Shown here piece by piece: positions 10,790 to 22,084 of a stretch of DNA of 64,000 bases. The translations under genes and the position numbers were made by a program. This DNA comes from Dactylonectria macrodidyma (lineage: Eukaryota > Ascomycota > Sordariomycetes > Hypocreales > Nectriaceae): NCBI GenBank assembly GCA_020744425.1, contig JAGMUV010000011.1, positions 1,488,001 to 1,552,000 of the forward strand, read 5' to 3'. The notes beneath the pieces are model-generated. The model did not search any database. It was not told where the DNA came from and saw only the letters and a list, made by a program, of their open reading frames with translations. Position 1 is the first letter of the stretch. Every line of letters starts with the position of its first letter.

Positions 10790-12475
10790 ATGTTTGTCTA
10801 CAGCGGAAAGCTCAAGTGGCTTAGCTACGGCGTTGACGAGACCTTCGTCATCGTCCTGCCCAACGGCCCCGTCCGTGTCGGAGACGCGGCCTACTTCTTC
10901 ACCCAGTGGACCGTCGACTCCAAGGGCGTCAAGAAGCCCAACTGGTTCCAGAACCTCGTCGTCGACAAGGTCACCAAGACGGCCACCGGCGACGACACTT
11001 TCTCCTTCAAGAGCCACTACTACACCTTCGAGGCTACCTCTAAGGATGTCTATGGCAAACTCGACCTCAAGATGTCCAAGCCCGGCGTGGAGAGTCTCAT
11101 GACTCTGGAGCGCATCTGGCAGTCTGAGGGCGCCGAGTCTACCAGCCCCGGGCGCATCTGGACCGGCAAGATCGACTGGCTTTCGTTTGCTAGCAACGAG
11201 ATGGCCATCTTCATCGCCCCCGACGGCCTCGGAGAGGGAAAGCCCATCCTGTCTCTTTGGCAGTGGACCGAAGACTCTGCCGGCAACAAGAAGTCTCCCT
11301 CGTTCCGCCAGGCGGTCCAGAAGGTTGAGCCCGGCGCGCCCGCCGGACAGGTCAAGTTCTCCTACCACTCGTACTACGACATCGCCTGCACTTGGGATGA
11401 GAAGACGGAGAAGCTCGCCGTCAAGATGTCGGAGAACAGCAGGACAGAGGACATTGGTGAAATGACCATCGCAGCTATTATCGACCGTCATTCCCAGTAA
11501 GTCCGACCCTCTCTTTTTCATGAACACTGCTAATGTCCATTCACAGCAACTTCGACCCATCTGAGGCCACCCCCAGCAAGGCGGAGTTCGAAGTTCGCCT
11601 TCCCCAGCCTCAGGACAACCTACCGCGAATCCTGACTCCCATGCCGTTCCCCAAAGGTCTCTTTGACACCTTGGTTCACGCGGCTGCCTTTGTTGACCAA
11701 GCTGGCTACCTCGCCAAGCACGCTCAAGAGGTATATCCCACCATGCTTATACTGTGACCCTGCTAACATTGTGAAGCGATTCATCGCTCTTGATGCCGAT
11801 CTTCATGCCCGTGATAGCCAGCTCAAGGCCGCCAAGACTGAGAATGGCCTCGCAAACGAGACTGTCAAGAAGCTGCAGGGCAACCTTGCCGTTGAAAAGG
11901 ACAATGTCAAAGCCGCCCAAGAGCAGCTCGCCAAGGCCCGCGACGAGGCGCTGAAGGAGAAGAAGGCCCTCCAGAAGACCATCGACGATAAGGTAGACCT
12001 CCTCAAGAAGGGCCTTAACCACGACGTGCAGGACCACAAACTCATCGAGTCCATCCGGTCGGAGCTCCGTGCCGAGCAGGCCAAACTCGCGGAGCTTCAG
12101 AAGAAGCTGGACGCGGCCGATGCCAAGGTCACATCTTTGACTTCTCAGCTCGCGGCTGAGAAGACGGCTTCGGCTGGTCTCCGAGCGGACAAGATCAGGC
12201 TCAATTCCGAACTTAGTGTATCGAAGACTTACGGCAAGAAGCAAAACACTGAGAAGGAAAAGGCCCAGGCATTGAACGCCGAGTTAAAGAGCAAGTTAGA
12301 GAAGCTTCAGACATCTCTCGATGTCGCCAAGAAGGAGAACACTGATCAGGAAGATATCATCAAAAAGTTGAGGGAGGAACTGGTCACCGTGAAGGGGGAG
12401 AGGGATGCGGCCGTCAACAAGAGAGATACCCTCCAAGGCACATTGGATGGCATCAGAAAGCTCGCCGGTCTCTGA
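10790..12475 (+). CDS. Tandem beta-type domains plus long coiled coil (529 aa)
   Basis: Exons 10790-11496, 11547-11730 and 11777-12475; all junctions keep frame. Residues 3-100 and 118-220 are diverged copies of one domain. Copy one has GKLKWLSY...DETFVIVLPNG...FFTQWTVDSKG...SFKSHYYTF and copy two has GKIDWLSF...NEMAIFIAPDG...LWQWTEDSAG...KFSYHSYYDI. Alternating hydrophobic residues suggest a beta sandwich. After a Pro-rich hinge (NLPRILTPMPFPKG) the last 230 residues are an uninterrupted heptad-rich coiled coil (Ala/Lys/Glu/Leu, no Pro). There is no signal peptide, so it is probably cytosolic. A strong promoter and codon bias suggest high expression. I do not recognise a named family; an oligomeric scaffold is an inference. 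A minus-strand open frame over exon 1 is a shadow of the GC-rich code. Confidence 0.78.
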
Positions 12476-13019
12476 AGCGAGGAGGCAGCTCCGCAACAAG
12501 GGGGAGCCCTAATCAGACCGAAGGACCTAGTGCAGGCCCGAGGGTGGTCTCTGATAGGGTTTCCCAAGTTCATATGGAACGCTTTCACTCGTGGATTCGG
12601 GCTGTGGTCCTGAACAGGGTGAGTATGGATATTGCTGGAGTTGTCAATCATGTAAGAGCAGAAACAGGGAGACACAAGGTGTACTCAAGTAGCTCTATCA
12701 TTAGTGTGTAGAAATCACTACAGTTTGTCAGGCGGATTGTCTGGTATAGTTTTCAATCATGTCACTGAACAGTCCCGGGGTGTCGAGTCTCTTATGTTTT
12801 GGAACGCCACAAGACCATAATACCTGGCAGCAATCGCGAATGCCCTCAAGAACCACAACGAGAAAATTAGAGGATTCAAGCTGGATACAATCAGAATGTA
12901 AAAATCAAATCGCTTTTATTAAGTATTGCCTGTCACTCTTGTCTATGATGTTATACTTCTCCAGAACTCGTCGACTCTTCGCAATTTTGACCGTCCTACC
13001 CCAGTCCACTGATATTCGT
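12476..13019. other. Intergenic region between converging genes
   Basis: The 3' flanks of two convergent genes. I see no coding potential, repeat or RNA gene. Confidence 0.55.
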
Positions 13020-14510
13020 TTAGCACCGAACATTAACCTTCCATCCGACTTTGAGAATCCTCGTTGTGATTAGTAGAGTAGCACACAGTAAACTCGAACT
13101 AGCAGCCCAAGCTTGCGCAGCCTTGAACGTATCCCCGGTCGCCGACTGAATCAATCCTCCAATCGGTGGCCCCGTCAACCCTGCGACGGACACAATGGTG
13201 AAGCACATGCCTAGTCTTGTTCCGACCTTGTCTAGGCGTTTGGTGATGCTGGCAACACCCGTGGGCATCAGACACTGGAACGCGCCCGACGCCAGGCCGT
13301 AGAAGGTGGTGAAGACATAGACGCCAACGACGTTTTGGATGGATAACCAGCACCAAGCCACGGTTGCGACGAAGATGGCGGCGAGAGAGATGACGTTGAT
13401 AGGACCCATCTTGTCGGCGGCCATGGGAACAAGAACACGGGCTGGTAGACCTGCACCGTTGATGAGAGTGATGAGGATCGAGGCGTCGGCGTACGACAGA
13501 CCGAGAACTTCTCTCGAAAAAGATCCGAGCTAAATAGCATCAGCAGACACAAATATCAGTCTCCATTCTCGAACCAGTATCACGACGACATGCATGCGTA
13601 GACTCACGTAGTAGAAAGTGTAATAAACGGCCCAAACAAAGAAGAACAAGCCGCCAACATACGCCATGTACACGGGCTCTTTAAAGGCAACCCAGTCAAT
13701 GACAGCGCCAGACTTGCGCGGCGGCAGACGGGGCCGCATGAAAGCAACAGCTAGAGCCAGACATCCGAGATTGAGGAATCCCAGCGTGCGAGCGGTCCAG
13801 GCAAAGCCCAGCTTCGGAAGTAATTGTCGAACGACAATGGGATAAACCATGCCTCCAGCTGAGTTTCCCGTCGTCGCGAGTCCTACCGCAAGCCCGCGTC
13901 GCCGGTCAAAGTATGTGGCGACCAGGGCCAGCGACGGGGTGAAGAAAATCCCCCCGCCGAGCCCCGTCAGCACGCCCTGCGTCAGCATCAAGTGCCAATA
14001 ACTCGTCGATATGCTCATGAGAAAGATACCCAGCAGCTGAAGCAACGCGCCGATGAGCAGGGTATGCACGAAGAAGCCCGCGTCCAGCAAACGACCAGAG
14101 AAGGCGCCGATGAAGAAGGTCAGCCAGGTCTGGACGGAGCCGATCCACGAGATGGCCGAGGGCGACTGCGGGAGGTGCTCGGTGTAGTAGGTCTGGAAGC
14201 TACCGAAGGAGTTGATGTAACCCCAGGTCGTGAAGATGACGATCCAGCCCATGGCGACTTGAGTCCAAGCTTGGAGGCCACCGTCGGGGGGAGGAGGGAG
14301 GATCACGTTGGAGTCGGTGGCGGTCAGGTTGATTACAGCATCTCTGCTTTCATCTCTGCCTTCAGGCTGTCTCGTATGGTCTTCTTGACTTCCACGTCGC
14401 ATCTCGGGCCTCTGCTTCTCACCACGACCCTCACCACCTCGCTCCAGCTCTACCGCATCATGTGTCACGATCTGGGGCATCTGGAACTTGGAAGCAGGTT
14501 GGCGGGCCAT
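13020..14510 (-). CDS. MFS transporter, monocarboxylate-permease type
   Basis: Minus strand, exons 14510-13608 and 13529-13020 (78-bp intron, phase 0), 470 residues. The internal ATG at 14510 is used because the longer frame starts with GTG. A hydrophilic N-terminus of about 85 residues ends in PPPPDGGLQAW, the hallmark entry to helix 1 in fungal MCT-like carriers. About 12 membrane segments follow, with FGSFQTYYTEHL after helix 1 and the MFS loop YFDRRRGLAVGLATTGNSAGG near the middle. The C-terminus TRILKVGWKVNVRC is also usual for the family. These carriers move monocarboxylates or similar small acids across the plasma membrane with H+. The substrate cannot be read from the sequence. The Zn2Cys6 gene upstream on the same strand may regulate it. 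Confidence 0.88.
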
Positions 14511-15339
14511 CGTTGCCACCGATTGAAATCATCACAAGAACATTGAAAAGTCCAGAAAAATGGGAAGCCACGGGAATGTCAAGGATTTAAAAAGGGTCCC
14601 GAGATACCAAACTCCTCCGCTCTTCGGACGTAGCTTGCAAAATTGCCAAGCGTGGTGGAGCAGCCCGCTCGGGAGCGTGGCCACTAGGATGCTTTTCCGA
14701 CCGATCGTGATGGGCGGGATGAATAATGAGGGCCAGTTCTATGGACGCGATGTATCGTACTACAGAACGAACGCACCAAAAGGTACGGATTGTTGTCATT
14801 CAGTCGAACCTTCAGTCGCGAATGCCTCTTTTCCATAGGGGTTCAATACATATGCACAGCTTGCGGAAGTTACAGATTCAGTTAGTCGATTGCTCGAGTG
14901 TCTTCTCTAAGGGATTGAGCCTCCTTCATAGGCACCATGCAAAGCTTGCGGAAGTCCTCTGTCGGGCTCGTAGCGGTGCTAAAGAACGAATGCGCCTTGA
15001 GGCAAGGATCCCGACCTTGGACGTGTCCTATCGCTCGGTATACCCTTGTGACACGCTCCTTATCTCCAAGTTGATGCGTCTCCACTGAAACAAGTACCGT
15101 CTTTGGTTGATTTTGTGGACCGTATTGCTGTTCTAAGGTCGGATGAGAGTCTGAGCAGAGGAATACGACTTGTCGCCTGCGAAAACCGGCACGGGTCATC
15201 GTCACGGTGTGTCATGAGGTTCAGGTCCAATGAAAGTCTGGAACGAAGAACAAGGCATTTCCGTGGTGCAGCATGAGGTTGAGCATTCACCTACAATTCT
15301 AATTGAAACCTCATTGGATCTAAGCCTTGGCATCATTGA
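14511..15339. other. Intergenic region
   Basis: Holds the promoter of the MFS gene and the 3' flank of the Zn2Cys6 gene. The words GCTTGCGGAAGT appear twice (near 14860 and 14944). No coding potential recognised. Confidence 0.5.
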
Positions 15340-16703
15340 TCAGTCTAGCATTTCAATCAACCGCGGCTGTTCCTTCACCGCACCTCGAGCATACTCCAAC
15401 GGCCACCGCAAGTACGGCTTCAGCTCGTCCGGCAACTTCTTTTCAAGGTGATAAATCCAGGACGAGACGACGACCTTCCTGAACCAGTACGAGTCCATGA
15501 CGGGCTTCAAAGTAGCGAGCCCCACGACGTACTCGACGATGAAGAAGTGCGCCATGATCAGCTGCGCTGTGAAGTTGGACGCGTTGATGAAGAGGTCGAA
15601 TTCCCAGCTGCTGACTTCGCCGAGGATGCGGTACGCCGCAGATACTTGGAGGAATGCTGTATAGCGGTTAGCATCGCATTGATGCCCAGGTACAAGGATT
15701 ACATACCGTCCACGTCTGACCGCTGCGTTGCTTTTAATATCCCCTCGAGAATGCCAAGATAGCGGACTTCCAGCACACTGCGACATAGCGGTCCCAATGC
15801 CCTAGCAGAGACAGCAGCCGCTGCAAAAATGTCACTATTCGCACCATACTCTGGCGCATCGGGATTGAGCTCGTGCACGCTCTTCTCATGCCCTTCGGGC
15901 GAGAAGCTCTGAAAAGCGCTCTCGGTGAAGTTCGGCATGGCGGTGGCGGACACAACCATGCAGCCGCGGATCATGGACAGGAACTCCAGCATGCCCTCGG
16001 GCATGTACGAGGACTGAAACGTCAAGGCCATCATTGTCGCGAAGAGCGCATCGCCCTCGGCTTTGGACGTGCAGGGCTTCGAGAGGGCTGCGTTGAGCGA
16101 GCTGATGGCGTAGACGCGGTGGGCGAGGGCTTGGGGTTCGTAGTCGGCGCTGCTTCCGAGAGAGAGGTGAGATGCTGATAGCCCTAGCATGGCATGGATC
16201 AAGTAATCAAACTGTGCCAGTTGTTAATATCTGACAGGCCCATGATGTTGGGTTGCTGCGCTCACACTATGAGACAGGGCGGCCACTTCTTTCCAAACCG
16301 AGTCACCCTTCAACGGCAACGGCGGATAGGCGTGAAACAGGAAATGCTGAAAGAACTGCAAATCCTGCATCGTAAATTGCGTCGGAGTAGCCTGCAACGC
16401 CTGTGCAGGAGAGGACACCATCACCGCAACGTCGGCATTGTCCCGGTACTCGCACGCCAACCCAAGACGTTCGCAAGGCCCGCAGCAGGGAAGCGTCTCG
16501 GAGCATTTCACCTTTCTGCGCTTGCAGTTGAGACATCCCCTTCTCGATTTCGTATGGCCTTTTCGCGGTATCGGTCTGCGCCGCGGGCGAACGCGGTTGT
16601 CTGGAGGTCCATCTTCAGACGATGATGTTGGCAACGAAGACGCCGGTGAAGGCAGCGAGGATGCTTGCAGTAGTGGGTAGAGAAGCTGCGGGTTTGTATC
16701 CAT
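15340..16703 (-). CDS. Zn2Cys6 transcription factor (Upc2-like architecture)
   Basis: Minus strand, exons 16703-16266, 16211-15707 and 15656-15340 (introns 54 and 50 bp; junctions S|F and GAC G|CA), 419 residues. The binuclear zinc cluster lies at about residues 56-83: GCLNCKRRKVKCSETLPC, then GPCERLGLAC, giving the six cysteines and the basic loop. A Ser/Pro-rich N-terminus precedes it. The middle part (YLIHAMLGLSASHLSL, then AHRVYAISSLNAAL) matches the activation/ligand region of fungal C6 factors related to sterol-uptake regulator Upc2. It should act in the nucleus on CGG-containing sites. It shares strand with the MFS gene 830 bp downstream. One CATCCGCCTC word lies about 150 bp upstream of its start. 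Confidence 0.85.
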
Positions 16704-17239
16704 GGCGGAACAGGGTCTTTTGTATCCCTAACTCTGGGATATGTCCCAGAGATATATGTACTAGACTTGGCGTGTCTTCTTGCGTCTACCTAATCTGGCG
16801 AAACGTCATCCCTCGTTCTGCGCCACCTGATGGTTTGGTCAGACCGGGCTAACGCTCATCCGCCTCCGCCAGGCTAGCGACTGAGTGAATTCTCAAGGCT
16901 GGCAACTGAGCCATTTGCAGTCAACCTGCGAATTCAAAAAGTTTCAGCGATCAGTGTATCATGTTCAAAACTGGTTGACTGAGAACTAGGAGTGGAGCCT
17001 TGTTAACCTGTCGGGCGGACACTGCAGCCGATGAACCAGCATATCTATCGCTCCACTAAACCCAGGCTTTTATCGATGATAAATAGATTCCATGTATATC
17101 TCTATGCATATCCTAAAGCAGAGCAGCGTGTCCGTCTTGATTCTATTGATAATTCCACATATGGCTTCCAGGTGCCGTTCCCCGATCGCTAAAGCGCCAA
17201 TATTCGCGCACCTTGTCCTGTTTCCATCCCGAGTCTTTC
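16704..17239. other. Intergenic region
   Basis: Contains the probable promoter of the Zn2Cys6 gene, including one CATCCGCCTC word near 16857 and short CGCC-rich repeats, then the 3' flank of the DJ-1 gene. No gene seen. Confidence 0.5.
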
Positions 17240-17970
17240 CTACCCCGAGTACTTTGCAAAAGGATCATACTTGGGGTCGGTGTTGCGCACGTATTCTGAG
17301 GCAATGGCAATTCTCGCCGCGACTTCTTCTCCGTCTTGAGATGCGATGAAGGCGTACATCATGTCGATGCCGGCCGAAATGCCCGACGATGTCCAGATGT
17401 TGCCGCTCGTCACCCAGCGGGCTTCGTGAACCCAATTGACCTTGGGGCCTTGCGTTGTGACCTATTTGATGCAAGTCGATTAGTATAGAGGTCTCTAAGA
17501 CTTATAGCCTTAAAATAGCCTGCACATACCCAGGTAAACGACCCCTTGTTCGAGGTCGCCTCATGTCCATCCAAGATCCCTGCCCGCGCAGCCAACGAGC
17601 TGCCGGTGCACACAGTCAAGAGATACTCGACCTTTGGATACATCTCCTTGACGAAATCTACAACCTTCTGCGTGGCCTCGAGGTCGCGCGTGCCCTTACC
17701 GCCGGGCACAATCAGCACCTCAATGTCATCCGGGGCCGTAGCAAAGGTATGCGTGGGCACGATGCTCTGGCCAATGGTGGCCGTGTCGGGCGTGTCGGGC
17801 AGCGTCGACACGGGACTTAGTTTCTCTGCGATGATGGAGAGTTGCAAGGGGCGAGTTCGGGATAGCACGTTGAGGACATCCAGCGGGCCGAAGACGTCTA
17901 GAGACTGGAACCCCGGGAACAGGACGATGCCATATTTCGATGCGAGGTTTTTCTTGGGTTCGGTTGCCAT
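17240..17970 (-). CDS. DJ-1/PfpI family protein, isonitrile hydratase-like
   Basis: Minus strand, exons 17970-17530 and 17461-17240 (68-bp intron, phase 0), 220 residues, a normal length for the family. The glutamine-amidotransferase-like fold is shown by GIVLFPGFQSLDVFGPLDVL (residues 14-33), IVPGGKGT and the nucleophile elbow LTVCTGS with Cys121. The C-terminal block VNWVHEARWVTSGNIWTSSG continues with ISAGIDM. This subgroup resembles bacterial isonitrile hydratase and the GATase1-like part of AraC-type regulators. Acidic residue D25 is in the position used for catalysis. No targeting signal is visible, so it is cytosolic. An isonitrile, glyoxalase-like or other hydrolase role cannot be told apart from sequence. 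Confidence 0.86.
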
Positions 17971-19527
17971 TTTCTTCTTTCTTTCTTTCTCTTTCTTTGT
18001 TCTAGCTGGCAGTTGATGTGGCAGAAGCGAGAAGTCTGTGTTTCAAGAACCTGGGGTTTTTCTTGGAATTATAATATCTCACTTTCGCCCAGACGGAGTC
18101 ATCCTCAAGTGAGGGGGAAGAGCAGATAACGGCGACTTTTCTCTCAGGTAGCCTAGCCTCACCGCCCCGCCTGACTAATCGAGGCGGAGTCGGACATGTC
18201 TCGCTTTGACTGGCAGGTTTTGGTGCCATTGAGACTTTGCAAGCCACATAAAGCAAATAAGCCTTTTGACTTAAGACCGGGCATTTCTCCTTCGGGGGAA
18301 TCATTCAGTGCTTGAAGCTGGGGTAAACCTGGCCATTACCAGGTATTCATCCAAGCTATCATTCATTGTGTCAGAATGTCCTGCCTCTTTGTCGTGTTTC
18401 TTTAGGTGTTGTGGGCGCCGCATACAAAGCAACTGTGTTGTGTGGGACAAACCTGGCCCCCTTGCACGACCCCATCTGCTGGGAGCGATTTAGTGCTCTT
18501 GACCACGAAAACGCAGTGCTACTGGCTGATGGAGGTACAGTCCAGGCTGATGGCGAGTACAAGCTAATGCAATGCAGCTTTTGGGGACCATTATTCTCTG
18601 CTTACGGGGTCGCCGATACTGAAGACGGACTAGCGATTAAAGAGTCAAGGGACGTTGCGCAAGTTTATTCCATCCATGGCTTGACCCCGCCATTGATGAT
18701 GGGGCATGATCCACTCGTACAAGACATCAACAAATCGAGGGGTTGCGACGGTACGACGATGCGACAGTGTGACTATGAGAGTCCCCGATCGTGACGGTGG
18801 GACATAGTAGATTCGCGATTGTCTAATGCGGGTTAGTGAAGGACAACCGAAGAAGGGAGACCAGAGGGAAAGGTGTCGTGCGGTTGGGATCATGACCTTC
18901 CCTTGCCTCAATTCAACGTGACCCTGCGAATGGCGCTATCTTTAGACAACCATGGCGAAACAGCGCCAGAATTAGAACAAGGGAACATCCTGTGCTCTGT
19001 TCCGGGCTATTTCCAGATCATCGAAGCCTAGAAATGACAACGCAGCGAGTGTGTGGGCGATGCAGTCATTACCATGATCAAGGCATGCGAGGACCGTACG
19101 AGGAAGCTGCCGGAAATGGATGTCGTTGCAAGAAGCTGAGCGAGTAAGGTTTTCGCATCAGACTGACCAAGCCTCGTCCTGTTTACAGTCGCGTCACTTT
19201 GAGCCGCGGGCGTCCGCGGGCGTGGCTGCAAGTCATACGGGATGATGTGAGATGGCGATGCAGTCATGTGTGACTTCGCATTCAAGGCACAGCAACGCCA
19301 ACACACAGGTTCGCATTCAAGGTTCAGCAATGGTCAGGTTCACATTCAAGGTACAGCAGGCTCAGGTTCCAATCTGGTTCGATTGTTCATCTCTTAACGT
19401 TCTTTCTACTGTGAACGCGCGTTGACAAAGACGGCGAACTGGAATTCGTTGGCATCCTCATGGCTCCCCACGACGAGCGCGCAAGATTGCGCGTACAGAC
19501 CTTCCACCGTCCCCCAACAATTCGTCT
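17971..19527. other. Intergenic region without a convincing gene
   Basis: A 142-codon plus-strand frame (18366-18794) has no recognisable motif and contains several in-frame Met and Cys but no domain, so it is not called. The imperfect tandem repeat at 19275-19366 is the only structure I can define. Confidence 0.45.
19275..19366. repeat. Imperfect tandem repeat, three units
   Basis: Three diverged copies beginning TTCRCATTCAAGGNNCAGCA, with unit lengths of about 35, 29 and 28 bp. Non-coding, no known function. Confidence 0.6.
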
Positions 19528-20538
19528 TTAGATGACCACAACGATGGCATCTCGCTTCTCGACATTGCGGCGGCCACATGCGATAGAAGCATTCACAATC
19601 CGGGTGGTCTTGCGAGTGTCGCGCTTGGGTTCCATGCCCAGCAGGAGCTTCACGACGAGAACGAGCAAGAACCAGAGCATCTTGACGGCGCAAAGCCACG
19701 GGTTCAGCTCGCCAAGAGCGATCCCCTCGAACCAATTCTGAGGGCCATCCCATCGGAGTGTCTCTTCTCCGCGACCCTCATGAACGTGCCCGCAAACGAC
19801 GGCCTTTGGTTTGACCCGTCGCAGCTCCGCGAGAAGTCTCTCGCATCCCTTGCCGCCGCCATCGACGTGGGTCTTGGGGGGTCCGTGAACGAGCACAACA
19901 TCGGTATCGGCGCAGATATAGTTGTACCAAAACACATCCTCCATCTGGTTCGGGTCGTTGCCGTACTGGAAGGCACGGTTCTGCTGCTTCTCCGGGTCGT
20001 CAGAACGGGGGGTGTGGGATGCGCCGTAGATGCAAATCTTCCGACCACGCTCGAGGAGGTCGATAGATGTTTCGTATCCATTGACATGGCGAATGTTACC
20101 CCAGTTCAGATCATCCTTGTTTTGGCCGCTCTTTCCTAGTCCGAGATGCGGGTTGTTGGTGACAAAGATTTCATCGAGAATTAGATCCCGGCTACCAGCG
20201 ATCACAACCTTGTGCTCATGTGGCTGCTGCTCTATCCAGTCTAGTTGTTTCTGCACCTCCTCGAAGGTGCCATAAGCCGAAATATTACCTGCGTGAAGCA
20301 GGATGTCTCCCTTGGGCAAGCTTGGAAGCTGCCTCCCAAGGGTGTCGGAGATGCAAACAAGAGTGATGGGTTGAGGTGGAATCTTCACGTAAGGGTCACG
20401 ATAAATGACCGGTTCCGGGGCGTGCTCATCGCTGATCTCTTGGACCTTCCGAATGCTGTGGTACAATACACAGGCGACCTTTGCGAACAAGCCGACTTCG
20501 TGCTCAGGCCGCCCGTAGGTATTCAACGTGGAGAACAT
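19528..20538 (-). CDS. Metallophosphoesterase-fold protein with degraded active site
   Basis: Single exon, 336 residues, ATG at 20538. It follows the MPPED/239AB-like fungal metallophosphoesterase plan: ITLVCISDT (residues 58-66), GDILLHAG (77-84), KVVIAG (110-115), IYGASHTP, VVLVHGPP and VVCGHVHEGRG. Several metal ligands of the family are changed, however. D-x-H is DTL (H to L at 67), AGD is AGN (N85), and GNHD is GSRD (N116S, H117R). The later His motifs HGPP and GHVH remain. A hydrophobic segment (CAVKMLWFLLVLVVKLLLG) near the C-terminus may anchor it to a membrane. The frame is intact and well coded, so this looks like a maintained pseudo-enzyme rather than a decaying gene. Its partner is unknown. 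Confidence 0.82.
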   Translation of the reverse strand: MFSTLNTYGRPEHEVGLFAKVACVLYHSIRKVQEISDEHAPEPVIYRDPYVKIPPQPITLVCISDTLGRQLPSLPKGDILLHAGNISAYGTFEEVQKQLDWIEQQPHEHKVVIAGSRDLILDEIFVTNNPHLGLGKSGQNKDDLNWGNIRHVNGYETSIDLLERGRKICIYGASHTPRSDDPEKQQNRAFQYGNDPNQMEDVFWYNYICADTDVVLVHGPPKTHVDGGGKGCERLLAELRRVKPKAVVCGHVHEGRGEETLRWDGPQNWFEGIALGELNPWLCAVKMLWFLLVLVVKLLLGMEPKRDTRKTTRIVNASIACGRRNVEKRDAIVVVI

Positions 20539-22084
20539 GGTTCGTAAGGGCAGGAAGGGGTCTACGTAAGGAAGGGGAGACGAAATAACGGAAATCAGCG
20601 ATGTTGTCGCAATCGTGTATGTTCGGAAAGAAGTCGTGAATGGAGAAGGTGGGCAATAGATAGAGGAACTGTGTTGGTATCGCTGTAGCGATGTGTGGCA
20701 AGGCCTACCCTGACAACAAAGGCGACGAGCGAAAACTATCGCTAGTACTCTAGAAGAGTGGCGCCCTTATAGAAGACGGAGGAGCTGGTGGAGGAATCAC
20801 ATTAGTATTGTCACCTTGGGCCGTACCAGGCGGAAAGGGTGAACCAACAACGAGTGAAGCAAACGAAATTACTACGCAGGTCTTGCGCAACGATGTCTGA
20901 CACGAATCTCCACGACAGAGGTGACAGGCGAGGCTGGCTCGGCGTTGACAATGCCACAAAGCTGGTCTTTCCGTCAGAGGGCGGCTGTGAACAGAGGAGG
21001 AACTGATTAAAGAGACTTACTGGTTGTGCTGCGTTGGTGCGCGAAGGGTCTTGACTCTCGACGAGGAAGACGAAACGCGAGATGGGTCTGCTCTGACGTT
21101 GCTACGAAGATCGAGTTTCTGGAGTAAGGCAGCGGGCAAAGAGGAAAACAATGAAGGAGCCTTGATGGTGTCAAGTTAGCACGTGTGCAGCGAACTCGCA
21201 GATAAATGACATACCTCGAGGGCAGATGACTTTGCACACGAAACTCCGTCAACGCGTGCGTAGGGAAAGACTTCTGCCTAGAATGATGCCGAGGAGATTG
21301 AAAACAGAGATCGAAAACGTAACGAGGCGAGAAGCGGGAAGCGAGAAAGAAACGAATCGGAGGAAAGGTCAGAAGGGGAAAGGTGGTTGAAGGGGGGCAG
21401 TTGAGCGTTTCGTTGACAGCTGGCGAGGATTGTCAACTGCCGGCAACTTGATTCACCGCAAACGCCGTGTAATTGACGGTTACACAAGAGTCCCGTAGCA
21501 ACCACTTATTGGTTCTGGCACTTGTTTCTCCCTGTTTCCTCTCTGTGGTCTGCTTCATTTCTTCTCGAGACAACATCACCAAATCAATCCTCTTGAACTC
21601 CAACTTGAAGTTGCTCTTTCAACCTGATATTCACAAGAACAGACAACGTATTCCTTGTCATAAAATCATCGTCAGAGAGATCAAGCGGCTCCACGTACAT
21701 CCTTGGATCCTTGGACCATTCTACGGCATCATTCTACGCGTCCTCAAAAGGTATGTAACCCTTCCTTTGTTCACGCCCTCCCAGCGAAGCCTTTGTGCCC
21801 ACACGAGCCTTGCTTTTCATCAAGTTCTCTTACACTTTTCATCCCTTGAAGTACATCGAAAGCCAACTCTTCCTCGATATTGACCAGGAACCGCCGACTA
21901 CCCACTCGATCGTACACCTACGACAGCTTCGAACACCACGGTCAAGACGAGTTGACCAGAGATCCGCACCCATCCAGCCAGCTAGCTGATACAGGTTGTT
22001 ACCTGTTCACCTCCCCTTACGCAGATCGATTGACCATAGCCAGGATTTCTACCGTACAACAAGAACCCTACCGTTTTCACTGCA
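20539..22084. other. Intergenic region between divergent genes
   Basis: Probable leaders and promoters of the phosphoesterase-like gene and of the 150-residue gene. No motif-bearing frame seen; the short open frames overlap at random. Confidence 0.45.

Noticed and set aside
10730..11560. 276-codon minus-strand frame
   Set aside because: It lies antisense to the first exon of the coiled-coil protein gene. It exists because of GC-biased third positions, and its translation is repetitive Leu/Val/Gly without motifs.
18366..18794. 142-codon plus-strand frame
   Set aside because: No motif, no clear start context or splice partner. It could be real but cannot be supported.
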